Positions 52,735 through 59,895 of a DNA stretch of 64,000 bases are shown one piece after another. How positions within the stretch are numbered: the first letter of the stretch is position 1; every line of letters starts with the position of its first letter. Under the pieces are notes generated by a model, which made no database searches, had not been told where the DNA came from, and saw nothing but the letters and a program-made list of their open reading frames with translations. The DNA is from Gammaproteobacteria bacterium. GTDB lineage: Bacteria > Pseudomonadota > Gammaproteobacteria > Steroidobacterales > Steroidobacteraceae. The position numbers and the translations under genes were made by a program. The DNA is taken from assembly GCA_025357835.1 (NCBI GenBank), contig JANYLM010000130.1, positions 78,438 through 142,437 on the forward strand. The letters run 5' to 3'.

Positions 52735-54147
52735 ATGTCGAAGCCCTTGCAATCCATCGCAGCCGCTGCGCGCGGCGGCCATAGCTCGCGCGATTTAAAG
52801 CCCGCAGGGATCTCCGGCACCTGGTTCGCACTGTTCGTGCTTTTCGCGCTCAACTTGCTGAATTTTTTTGACCGCCAACTCATCGGCGCACTGGGCGAGC
52901 CGATTCGTAAAGAGTTTCATTTGAGCGACACCGGACTTGGCCTGCTGAGCACCGTTTTCACATTGATGTACGCGGTCGTCGGAATTGCATTCGGTCGCTT
53001 GAGCGATCGGTGGTGCCGCACTCGGCTCATTGCCGCCGGCGCCGCGGTGTGGAGCCTGCTTACGGCCGCCTCTGGGCTGGCTCAAAGCTACACACAGCTG
53101 TTCGTCTCGCGGCTGGGCGTGGGGGTGGGTGAAGCGACCTGCGCGCCCGCTGCCCATTCGCTGATCGGCGACTTGTATCCGCCGCACCAGCGGGCGCGCG
53201 CCATGGGAGTGTTCATGCTGGGTCTGCCCGCCGGCATCTTTCTCGCCTACATGAGCGCCGGCGTGCTCGGTCCGGCGCTCGGCTGGCGCAGCACATTTCT
53301 GATCGCCTGCGTTCCCGGCTTGATATTCGCGGCGCTCGCGGCGAGCATGACCGAACCAATGCGCGGTGCCCGGGATACGGGCAGGGCGGCCGCATCGTAT
53401 GACGCCGTCAATTCGCCGTATCTGGCGGTGCTCAGACTGCCGACGATGTGGTGGATCATCCTGTCGGGCGTGTTCCACAATTTCAATATGTATGCGCTCA
53501 ATGCTTTCCAGGCACCGTTCCTGCAGCGATTCCATGAAATGACTCTCAAAGAGGCCAGCACTGTGTCCGCTGTATCGGTGGGCGCGGTCGGTGCCATCGG
53601 TCTGCTGGCCGGCGGATGGCTCGCCGATAGGATCAGTGTCACGCGCCGCAATGGACGGCTGCTGGTTGCGGCATGGGCCATGGCCATCGCTGCACCGTGC
53701 ATATTCTTCGCTCTCCATCAACCTAAAGGCGCCACTGCGGCTTTTATGGTGCTCATGACGCTGGGCACAATGACGATGTATGTTTACTACGCCACTGTTT
53801 ATTCAGCGATTCAGGATGTGATCGAGCCTGCATTGCGGGGTACCGCGGTCGCCATCTACTTTTGCGCCATGTACATACTCGGAGCCAGCATGGGGCCGTT
53901 GGGGACGGGAATTCTGAGCGATTACTTTGCGCATCACGCCATGCTCATCGCCGGTGCATATTCCATGACTGCGGAATTCAAAGCAGCCGGCTTGCATAGC
54001 GCCATGTATGTCATCCCGGCGCTGGCCGTGGCGGCGTCGCTGACACTGTTCGCGGCGTCGCGGACAGTGGCAAAGGACATTCAACGGCAGGATCGGGCCG
54101 GCAAAGAATCGAAGCCTGTCCCAGAGAAGCGCGTGACAGTTTCTTGA
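52735..54147 (+). CDS. MFS transporter (spinster/aromatic-acid-like group)
   Basis: A 470-residue major facilitator protein with 12 membrane segments. The opening LFALNLLNFFDRQLIGALGE and GRLSDRWCRTRLI (the loop 2-3 motif) are typical of the Spns-like MFS branch often linked to catabolic clusters. GGGGAG precedes the ATG. It is divergent from the SDR by 225 bases and ends close to a convergent DoxX-like gene. It would move the pathway substrate or product across the inner membrane; direction is unknown. Confidence 0.92.
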   Translation: MSKPLQSIAAAARGGHSSRDLKPAGISGTWFALFVLFALNLLNFFDRQLIGALGEPIRKEFHLSDTGLGLLSTVFTLMYAVVGIAFGRLSDRWCRTRLIAAGAAVWSLLTAASGLAQSYTQLFVSRLGVGVGEATCAPAAHSLIGDLYPPHQRARAMGVFMLGLPAGIFLAYMSAGVLGPALGWRSTFLIACVPGLIFAALAASMTEPMRGARDTGRAAASYDAVNSPYLAVLRLPTMWWIILSGVFHNFNMYALNAFQAPFLQRFHEMTLKEASTVSAVSVGAVGAIGLLAGGWLADRISVTRRNGRLLVAAWAMAIAAPCIFFALHQPKGATAAFMVLMTLGTMTMYVYYATVYSAIQDVIEPALRGTAVAIYFCAMYILGASMGPLGTGILSDYFAHHAMLIAGAYSMTAEFKAAGLHSAMYVIPALAVAASLTLFAASRTVAKDIQRQDRAGKESKPVPEKRVTVS

Positions 54148-54185
54148 ACAGCAGCGCCGGGGTCCGGTGCCGGGGAAGATAGTTC

Positions 54186-54938
54186 CTACGAACGCCGCGG
54201 CAATGATCGGGCGACCACCCAGGCAGATGCCGCCAGGGATGTTGCCCAGAACAGGGCTGTGATTTCCACTCGTAGGGTGGGTGCCCACGCGGGGGGAGGA
54301 GAAGCCCACAGGCTGGGCAGGTGCAATAGCACCACGAACAAGCTCATCATTACCGCTTCCAGCAGAGCGGCGAGCCGCGGCAGCACCCTGCAGGCGATGG
54401 CGAGACCCGCGACTACATGGGCCGCTCCGGTTACATAGGCCAAGGCCAGCCGCTGCGGCAGCCAGTGGGGAATCATGTCGGCGGTAAACCCCGGGTAGGC
54501 GAAGTGCGATATCCCGTACACAATGCAGCAAAGACCAAACAGAACGCGGGCGGTGCGCTGCACTTTGGCCCGCGCTGGGCCGGCCCAGATGATCACGGCA
54601 CCGCAAGTGACGCCCAAAACCTCGCAAAAGCCCAGCCACGAGGCGATGCTGGTATACGCCGGCACGACGCTCAGCAGCTGCGGCGGCAACCAGAAAACAC
54701 ATAGATAGCACGCCAACATTAGCGCCGCACGCACGTGGACCTTGGTGACCAGAGCGATGCCGCCGGCCGTCAGCAAGGCGGCCGATACATAGGCCAAGAC
54801 ATGATAGCCCGGCAAGGTTTTTGGAATGGGTTGCCACTGCAGCGCAAAATCGCCGTAAAAAGCCGTGACTACCCCAAGTCCGCACATGCCGAGTGCAAAC
54901 AAAATCCGACTCAGATCAATTTTCTGCAGTGCAACCAT
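54186..54938 (-). CDS. DoxX-like integral membrane protein
   Basis: A 250-residue protein with about six to seven hydrophobic helices (LFALGMCGLGVVTAFYGD; AYVSAALLTAGGIALVT; FGLCCIVYGISHFAYPGF). GISHFAYP and the helix pattern resemble DoxX/DoxD-type membrane proteins. No catalytic or cofactor motif is visible. It faces the MFS gene and is divergent from the AraC regulator at 54987 with only 48 bases between starts, so the regulator may control it. Confidence 0.65.
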   Translation of the reverse strand: MVALQKIDLSRILFALGMCGLGVVTAFYGDFALQWQPIPKTLPGYHVLAYVSAALLTAGGIALVTKVHVRAALMLACYLCVFWLPPQLLSVVPAYTSIASWLGFCEVLGVTCGAVIIWAGPARAKVQRTARVLFGLCCIVYGISHFAYPGFTADMIPHWLPQRLALAYVTGAAHVVAGLAIACRVLPRLAALLEAVMMSLFVVLLHLPSLWASPPPAWAPTLRVEITALFWATSLAASAWVVARSLPRRS

Positions 54939-54986
54939 AGCCCGTGAGATAGTAGGGCATCAGCGCAAAACGATGCTTGGGGAATA

Positions 54987-55754
54987 TTGCTGAACTTCGC
55001 CATTCGAGAAGAATCCTGTGTCGCAGCGGTGGGTGCGCTAGTTCGGGACAAACGCTATGGCCACCCCGCTATCGGCATTGTGCTTTCCGGCAGTTTTGAA
55101 TACCACGCCGACAATGGCTGTGCGACCGCAGTGCCGGGTACCCTCATCCTCGGCAATACGGCCGAGAGCTTTCGCTGCGTGCACAGCGAGCGTGGAGGAA
55201 ATCGGCGCCAAGTGGCGCGATTCGACTGCCGCTTCGTCGAGCACATCGCACGCGATGTGGGATTGAGCGAGCCCACCTTTCGCACCGGGGTCGTGCCGCC
55301 GGGAAACCTTGCCGCCCTGGCGTTTGGATTCATGCAGCGCTTGGCGCTGGACGGGGACCGAGATGAGGCCGCCTACGAATTGGCGGGTTTGGCGTTGCAG
55401 TTGGACCGATCGACTTTGATTTCTGACCGAGTCTCGCCACGCAATCGGCAGCGCGTGTTGGCGGTGGTGGTGCATCTGGAGTCGCACTTCAGCGAGCCGT
55501 GGAACTTGCGCGCGTTGGCGAACCTGGCGCAGCTCAGTTCCTATCATTTCTTGCGCGTCTTCAAATCGGTGGTCGGGCAAAGCCCCGCACAGTACATCCT
55601 GCACGCGCGGCTGCGCGCCGCTGCAAGTCATCTGCTGTCCTCGCGAGCACCCGTTTCGCAAGTCGCGCTGCAAGCTGGCTTCAATGATATTTCTCATTTC
55701 AACGCCTGCTTCCGGCGCCAATTCGGCGCAAGTCCCATGCGCTGGCGCGCGTAA
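54987..55754 (+). CDS. AraC-family transcriptional regulator
   Basis: A 255-residue regulator with a TTG start (GGGGA ahead of it). The N-terminal part (residues about 1-140) is a cupin-type sensing domain (GSFEYHADNGCATAVPGTLI). Two HTHs occupy about 155-255 (LRALANLAQLSSYHFLRVFK; VSQVALQAGFNDISHFNACF, then RRQFGASPMRWR). It is divergent from the DoxX-like gene and 87 bases ahead of the ArsR-SRPBCC gene. Effector unknown. Confidence 0.9.
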   Translation: MLNFAIREESCVAAVGALVRDKRYGHPAIGIVLSGSFEYHADNGCATAVPGTLILGNTAESFRCVHSERGGNRRQVARFDCRFVEHIARDVGLSEPTFRTGVVPPGNLAALAFGFMQRLALDGDRDEAAYELAGLALQLDRSTLISDRVSPRNRQRVLAVVVHLESHFSEPWNLRALANLAQLSSYHFLRVFKSVVGQSPAQYILHARLRAAASHLLSSRAPVSQVALQAGFNDISHFNACFRRQFGASPMRWRA

Positions 55755-55803
55755 CGGAATGGCTTCGCCGAGGCGCGGCAGTGGCCCCTTCACTAAGCAA
55801 CAC

Positions 55804-55834
55804 TTGACAGGTGACTAAATGGTCACGTATCGTC
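55804..55834 (+). promoter_or_regulatory. promoter with repressor dyad in the spacer, giving a probable leaderless transcript
   Basis: TTGACA (55804-55809) is a perfect -35 box. TATCGT (55829-55834) is a fair -10 with 19-base spacing. The spacer contains the perfect dyad GTGAC-taaatg-GTCAC (55811-55826), placed where an ArsR-type dimer would block polymerase. A start site 6-7 bases after the -10 falls on the A of the ATG at 55841, and there is no ribosome site, so translation may begin on a leaderless mRNA. Confidence 0.5.
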
Positions 55835-55840
55835 CAATTC

Positions 55841-56638
55841 ATGGATGATGTTTTCAAAGCGCTGGCGGATCCGACGCGTCGAAAGCTGCTCGACAAGCTG
55901 TTCAAAGAGGATGGGCAGACCCTTGGCGCACTCGAGAAACGGCTGCCGATGACGCGCTTCGGTGTCATGAAGCATTTGAAATTGCTGGAAGAAGCCGGTC
56001 TGGTAGTGACCCGGCGGCAGGGGCGCGAGAAGCTGCATTTCCTCAACGCGGTCCCGATCCGACTGATTCACGATCGTTGGGTGAACAAATTCACCGCGCC
56101 ATGGGTCGCTGGCTTAAGCGGCCTCAAACAAAGTTTGGAGGACAAGTCGATGAAGAAGGTATTCGAGATCTACATCAAGACGACGCCGGTGCGCCTTTGG
56201 AAGGCCATCACTGACACCGAGATGAGGCGCAAGTACAACTTTGGCGCGGTGGTGACTTCGGATTGGACGCCGTCCTCCCGCTACGTGGGCGTGGGCGGCG
56301 CGGCACCGATCTTCGAGGGCGAAAATCTGGAAGTGGATCCGCCGCGACGGCTGGTGCAGAGCTTCCGGGCGCTCTGGGGCGAGGATGTAAAGAGCGAGGG
56401 CACCTCGCGGGTGACTTGGGAAATTGAGCCGGTGGGAGACTCTTGTCTGCTCAAGGTCACGCACGATGAGCTGCGCGAAGATGCCAACGCTCAGCTGTAT
56501 GGCGGCTGGCCGATGATTCTCTCCGGGATCAAGACGCTGCTGGAGACGGGCGAGCTTCTCACCACCCCCGGCTCGCTGCGCTGGATGCAGGGCGCGCAGG
56601 AACATTTGTCCGACGTCGGCCGCTCGAAATCTCCCTGA
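55841..56638 (+). CDS. ArsR-family HTH fused to SRPBCC (AHSA1) domain
   Basis: From the ATG at 55841 the product is 265 residues; a GTG ten codons earlier lies within the promoter dyad. Residues 1-90 are an ArsR winged helix (VFKALADPTRRKLLDKLF, then FGVMKHLKLLEEAGLVVTRR). Residues about 105-245 are an AHSA1/SRPBCC ligand-binding fold (FEIYIKTTPVRLWKAITDTE, then LKVTHDELRED and YGGWPMILSGIKTLLETGE). The normal form of this pair is two adjacent genes, here one polypeptide. The SRPBCC part probably binds a hydrophobic ligand and relieves autorepression. Confidence 0.88.
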   Translation: MDDVFKALADPTRRKLLDKLFKEDGQTLGALEKRLPMTRFGVMKHLKLLEEAGLVVTRRQGREKLHFLNAVPIRLIHDRWVNKFTAPWVAGLSGLKQSLEDKSMKKVFEIYIKTTPVRLWKAITDTEMRRKYNFGAVVTSDWTPSSRYVGVGGAAPIFEGENLEVDPPRRLVQSFRALWGEDVKSEGTSRVTWEIEPVGDSCLLKVTHDELREDANAQLYGGWPMILSGIKTLLETGELLTTPGSLRWMQGAQEHLSDVGRSKSP

Positions 56639-56646
56639 GAAATTGC

Positions 56647-56703
56647 CTGCGCAATGATGCGCAGAGCAAGGTATCTTTGTCCGGCCGGCCTTGGCGGCCG
56701 GAC
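56647..56703 (+). terminator. two hairpins after the ArsR-SRPBCC gene
   Basis: CTGCGCA-atga-TGCGCAG (56647-56664) and GTCCGGCCG-N7-CGGCCGGAC (56679-56703) are perfect stems of seven and nine pairs. Neither is followed by a strong T run, so they may act as weak terminators, mRNA 3' protectors or a transcription block before the GST gene. Confidence 0.45.
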
Positions 56704-56742
56704 AGTGACATGGGTGTGGGCAGGAGGGGCGGGCGCAATCCG

Positions 56743-57426
56743 ATGTACGATTTATACATAGGGAACAAAAATTATTCCTCATGGTCGCTGCGGCCGTGGG
56801 TATTGATGCGCGAACTTCAGATCGGGTTTCAGGAGCACTTGCTGCCCTTCGGGCAGGAATCAAGTTGGCAGGGTTTTCGCAAAATTTCTCCCAGCGGTAA
56901 AGTCCCCTGCCTCATCGACGGCGAGACCGTAGTCTGGGAGTCGCTGGCCATCGTCGAATACCTGGCCGAGCGACACGCCGCCGTTTGGCCGGCTGCAGGG
57001 ACGGCACGGGCGTGGGCGCGCAGCGCGGCGGCGGAGATGCACGCAGGTTTCGGCGAATTGCGCGGCCGCTGCTCCATGACTTGCGGCCAGCGCATCCGGC
57101 TACATGAATTTCCGGCGGCGCTGGGGCAGGATATTGCGCGGCTCAACGCCCTTTGGAACGATGGCCTGCGCCGCTTCGGCGGCCCCTTCCTCGCAGGTGC
57201 GGCATTCACCGCCGTCGATGCCTTCTACGCTCCGGTGGCATTTAGAATCCAGAGCTATGGCCTTACGCTGGATATTGCGGCCATGGCCTACGTCGATCGC
57301 TTGCTGAGCACGCGCGCCATGCGCGAATGGTATGCCGACGCACTGAAGGAAACGCTGCGGGACCCGCCGCACGAGGAGGGCACAGGCGGGGTCGGCCAGG
57401 TGCTGGAGGATTTGCGGGCGAAATGA
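56743..57426 (+). CDS. glutathione S-transferase family protein
   Basis: Started at the ATG at 56743 the protein is 227 residues; the longer frame to 56677 runs through the hairpin. The thioredoxin-like half opens with YIGNKNYSSWSLRPWVLMRE, a frequent GST signature with Ser in the glutathione-site position, and has SGKVPCLID and ESLAIVEYLAE near residues 50-75 (cis-Pro and glutamate contact). The all-helical domain (about 85-215) has FGGPFLAGAAFTAVDAFY. Substrate is unknown. Confidence 0.9.
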   Translation: MYDLYIGNKNYSSWSLRPWVLMRELQIGFQEHLLPFGQESSWQGFRKISPSGKVPCLIDGETVVWESLAIVEYLAERHAAVWPAAGTARAWARSAAAEMHAGFGELRGRCSMTCGQRIRLHEFPAALGQDIARLNALWNDGLRRFGGPFLAGAAFTAVDAFYAPVAFRIQSYGLTLDIAAMAYVDRLLSTRAMREWYADALKETLRDPPHEEGTGGVGQVLEDLRAK

Positions 57427-57457
57427 GTTGCACGGGCAGGAATGCCCGGCAGCGAGC

Positions 57458-57874
57458 TCATGTGAATGGATTCAGGAGGCGCACCCCGGTTGATTCGAAG
57501 TGCGTGGTGTTGCGCGTAGCTAACGCCAAATCGTAAATCAGCGCAGTGGCCGCAATCTGTTTGTCTAGCGGATTTTCCCGATGCGGAGCGCGCAAGCGGC
57601 CCCAAATCTGCGCCGTCTCATGATCGAACGGGAGAATGGATTCCGCGTAGACGGAAGTTACCTGCCCCAACCAGCGATTTAGGCGTTGCGCCTGTGCTTG
57701 GTCGCCGCGCTGGCGGATCGATTCGACGCCCTGTCGGAGTTCCCCAATAGTGATCGCCGACAAGTAAAGCGCGATATTGTTGCGAGCTGCATTGTCGAAG
57801 AATGCTAGTACTCCTGCGTTGGCTTTTCTGCCCTTGCGGGCCTCGCTGATTACATCGGTATCCACCAAGTACAC
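57458..57874 (-). CDS. VapC/FitB-type PIN-domain toxin
   Basis: A 138-residue PIN ribonuclease with a GTG start. The acidic residues are in place: VDTDVISE (D5), ITIGELRQG (E about 44) and PLDKQIAATALIYDLAL (D about 104), followed by LATRNTTHFESTGV. The gene begins two bases after the last codon of its antitoxin, as in fitAB/vapBC operons. The antitoxin has an internal stop codon, while the toxin looks intact. Confidence 0.88.
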   Translation of the reverse strand: MYLVDTDVISEARKGRKANAGVLAFFDNAARNNIALYLSAITIGELRQGVESIRQRGDQAQAQRLNRWLGQVTSVYAESILPFDHETAQIWGRLRAPHRENPLDKQIAATALIYDLALATRNTTHFESTGVRLLNPFT

Positions 57875-57876
57875 GT

Positions 57877-58098
57877 TCAGCTTCTCTTATCCGATTGCTC
57901 GCGCCTGAAGTCTCTGTCGTCGCCGACATTGGGCATGGCTGCCAGCACTTCTGCCAGAGGGCGCCGGCGGGGTCCGCGCAGCGCTTACTGAAGGATCTCG
58001 CGATGTTCCTGCTCGGCGCTGCGATTGTGTTTCGCGGCGCGCCGCTTCAAGGCCCTGACCAGATCTTCTTCTAGATTACGAACCATTAACTGGGCCAT
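57877..58098 (-). pseudogene. FitA/VapB-type antitoxin with in-frame stop
   Basis: Starting at the ATG at 58098 (AGGAG eight bases before it) the frame reads a ribbon-helix-helix antitoxin: MVRNLEEDLVRALKRRAAKH, then NRSAEQEHREILQ. At 57985-57987 codon 38 is TAA. The same frame then continues for 35 further codons with the expected toxin-binding tail, ALRGPRRRPLAEVLAAMPNV and beyond, ending at TGA two bases before the toxin. A single base change (for example CAA to TAA) would explain it. Only the DNA-binding half can be made unless there is readthrough or internal reinitiation. Confidence 0.75.
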
Positions 58099-58114
58099 GA
58101 ATGGGCTCCTGCAG

Positions 58115-58138
58115 TGCTAAATGCTAGCAATGCTAGCA
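58115..58138 (-). promoter_or_regulatory. toxin-antitoxin operator of repeated TGCTAGCA
   Basis: Two palindromic TGCTAGCA copies (58122-58129 and 58131-58138) lie side by side, with a partial third (TGCTAA at 58115-58120), 17-40 bases ahead of the antitoxin start. The TGCTAnCA form recalls the FitAB operator half-sites of Neisseria, so autoregulation is likely. Confidence 0.5.
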
Positions 58139-58261
58139 CGCGGGAATACCAGGCGCAGGCGCCGCAGGCAGGCGCAATATGGGCCGATTCGCGCGACAAA
58201 TGCCTTCACTGTGCTTAGGATATGCGCAGAATTTCGCTACGATCAAAAGGGTAATTTCACG

Positions 58262-59056
58262 ATGCGAGGCACTATTCTGGCCGCCGACGATCCGCCGCCG
58301 GTCCTCGAGATTGGACGGCAGGGGCGATCCAACTTCGTCATCGTGGTCGATCATGCCGGCCGCCGCATTCCGCGGCAGTTGGGTAGTCTCGGGCTACCCG
58401 CGTCCGAATTGCAGCGTCACATCGCCTGGGATATAGGCGCCTTGAGTGTGGCGCGGCAAGTGGCCGCGGCGCTGGATGCGCCGCTGGTAGCGCAAAATTA
58501 TTCGCGGCTGGTGATCGACTGCAATCGCGATCCCAAGGTCGCGTCATCGATTCCACGATTGAGCGAATCGATTGAGATTCCTGGCAATATGGGCTTGAGC
58601 GACGCCGCAGCCGGCGCGCGGCGCGTGGAGATCTTCGATCCCTATCACAATCACGTGAGCGCGCTGCTGGACGCAAGACTGGCGGCGCATCAACCCACTA
58701 TTTTGGTGGCCCAGCACACCATGACCGATAGTTACCAGGGTGTGCGCCGGCAGATGCATGCGGCGGTGTTGTACAACCGCGACCGCCGCTTCGCCGGCCT
58801 GGTGCTCGATAAGCTGAGGCAGGAAACCGCCTGGCTGATAGCGGACAACGAACCTTACTTCGTCAGCGACGAGACGGACTACACCATTCCGCATCACGGC
58901 GAGGCGCGCGGCCTGCCGCACGTGGAAATTGAAATAAGGCAGGACCTCGTCAGCGACGTCGCGGGACAAACCGCATGGGCGCAACGCATCACCCGCGCGC
59001 TGCAGCACGCGGAGCAGGCTTTTTGGGCGCAACAGGGGCGCACCGAGTTTAAATAG
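58262..59056 (+). CDS. N-formylglutamate amidohydrolase family protein
   Basis: From the ATG at 58262 the product is 264 residues; the 47 codons upstream reach into the toxin-antitoxin operator and are not likely coding. The family core is clear: VIVVDHAGRRIPRQLG near residue 25, HIAWDIGALSVAR near 58, YSRLVIDCNRDPK near 85 and VAQHTMTDSYQG near 155, with HGEARGLPHVEIEIRQDL near 220. These zinc-dependent amidohydrolases release formate and glutamate from N-formylglutamate or act on related acyl amino acids. No hut genes adjoin, so the substrate is uncertain. Confidence 0.9.
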   Translation: MRGTILAADDPPPVLEIGRQGRSNFVIVVDHAGRRIPRQLGSLGLPASELQRHIAWDIGALSVARQVAAALDAPLVAQNYSRLVIDCNRDPKVASSIPRLSESIEIPGNMGLSDAAAGARRVEIFDPYHNHVSALLDARLAAHQPTILVAQHTMTDSYQGVRRQMHAAVLYNRDRRFAGLVLDKLRQETAWLIADNEPYFVSDETDYTIPHHGEARGLPHVEIEIRQDLVSDVAGQTAWAQRITRALQHAEQAFWAQQGRTEFK

Positions 59057-59156
59057 GCCCTGGCTCCCGCGGGGAGCTTCGAGAGTACGGCTGATTTGCG
59101 CAAGACCCAAGCTGCGTCACAGCTTTCGGAAGGTGGATGGCCGTACTCTCGCCTGC

Positions 59157-59828
59157 ATGTGTGATCGTTACGCACTTCCGGAGCAAATGGCCGCGGAACG
59201 CGAGTTCTTGCCGGCAATGGCGTGGTGGAAATTTACCGCGAAATTCAACGTTGCGCCGCCGCAATACGTGCCCACCGTCCGCGTGCACGAAGGTCAGACG
59301 GAGGGAATGATGATGCGCTGGGGTTTGATACCTTCGTGGGCCGAGGGTAAGTCGACCGGCAATGCCACCGCCAGCGCAGCAATGGATCGCATCGAACGCT
59401 CGACTACTTACCGCATGCCCTGGCTCAGTGGTCAGCGTTGCATCCTGCCGGTGTCGGGTTTCTATGCATGGCAGCTCACCCGCGAAAATTACCGCCAGCC
59501 CTACTTTGTGCGTCTGATCAATCGAACCGTTTTTGGACTAGCCGCTATCTGGGATCGCTCCGTCGGCGAGGATGACGATGTGATCGAGAGTTGCGCGGTC
59601 ATCCGCGTGCCGGCGAACGATCTGATGGCCGACATTGCCATCTCCGACGCCCGGATGCCCGCCATCCTGAGACGCCGTGACTATGAAACTTGGCTGCGGG
59701 GAACGCCCGTTCAAGCAAAGACGGCGCTGCAGTCTTACAACCCGGCGTGGATGCAAGCCTATCCCATCAGTCCGCGGATCAACTCCACGGAGTTGGACGA
59801 TGCAGGATTGATTCATCCGGCGCACTGA
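59157..59828 (+). CDS. SRAP (YedK/HMCES-like) protein with altered active site
   Basis: The ATG at 59157 puts Cys at position 2, the residue that crosslinks to abasic sites in single-stranded DNA. The 223-residue protein keeps FNVAPPQ (N31) and MRWGLIPSWA. It differs elsewhere: the usual GFYEW glutamate is Ala104 (SGFYAW), the NARSET-like block reads NATASA, and the 'H-x-R-M-P' histidine region is ISDARMPAIL. So the nucleophile is kept while the general acid/base residues appear lost. The family protects abasic sites during replication; this member may bind but resolve poorly, or do another job. Confidence 0.88.
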   Translation: MCDRYALPEQMAAEREFLPAMAWWKFTAKFNVAPPQYVPTVRVHEGQTEGMMMRWGLIPSWAEGKSTGNATASAAMDRIERSTTYRMPWLSGQRCILPVSGFYAWQLTRENYRQPYFVRLINRTVFGLAAIWDRSVGEDDDVIESCAVIRVPANDLMADIAISDARMPAILRRRDYETWLRGTPVQAKTALQSYNPAWMQAYPISPRINSTELDDAGLIHPAH

Positions 59829-59895
59829 TATCTTTCCGCATCGATGTGCCTATGGCCCGCCGGCACCCAACGTGCGGCGGCGGGGTTGAGTCGCC

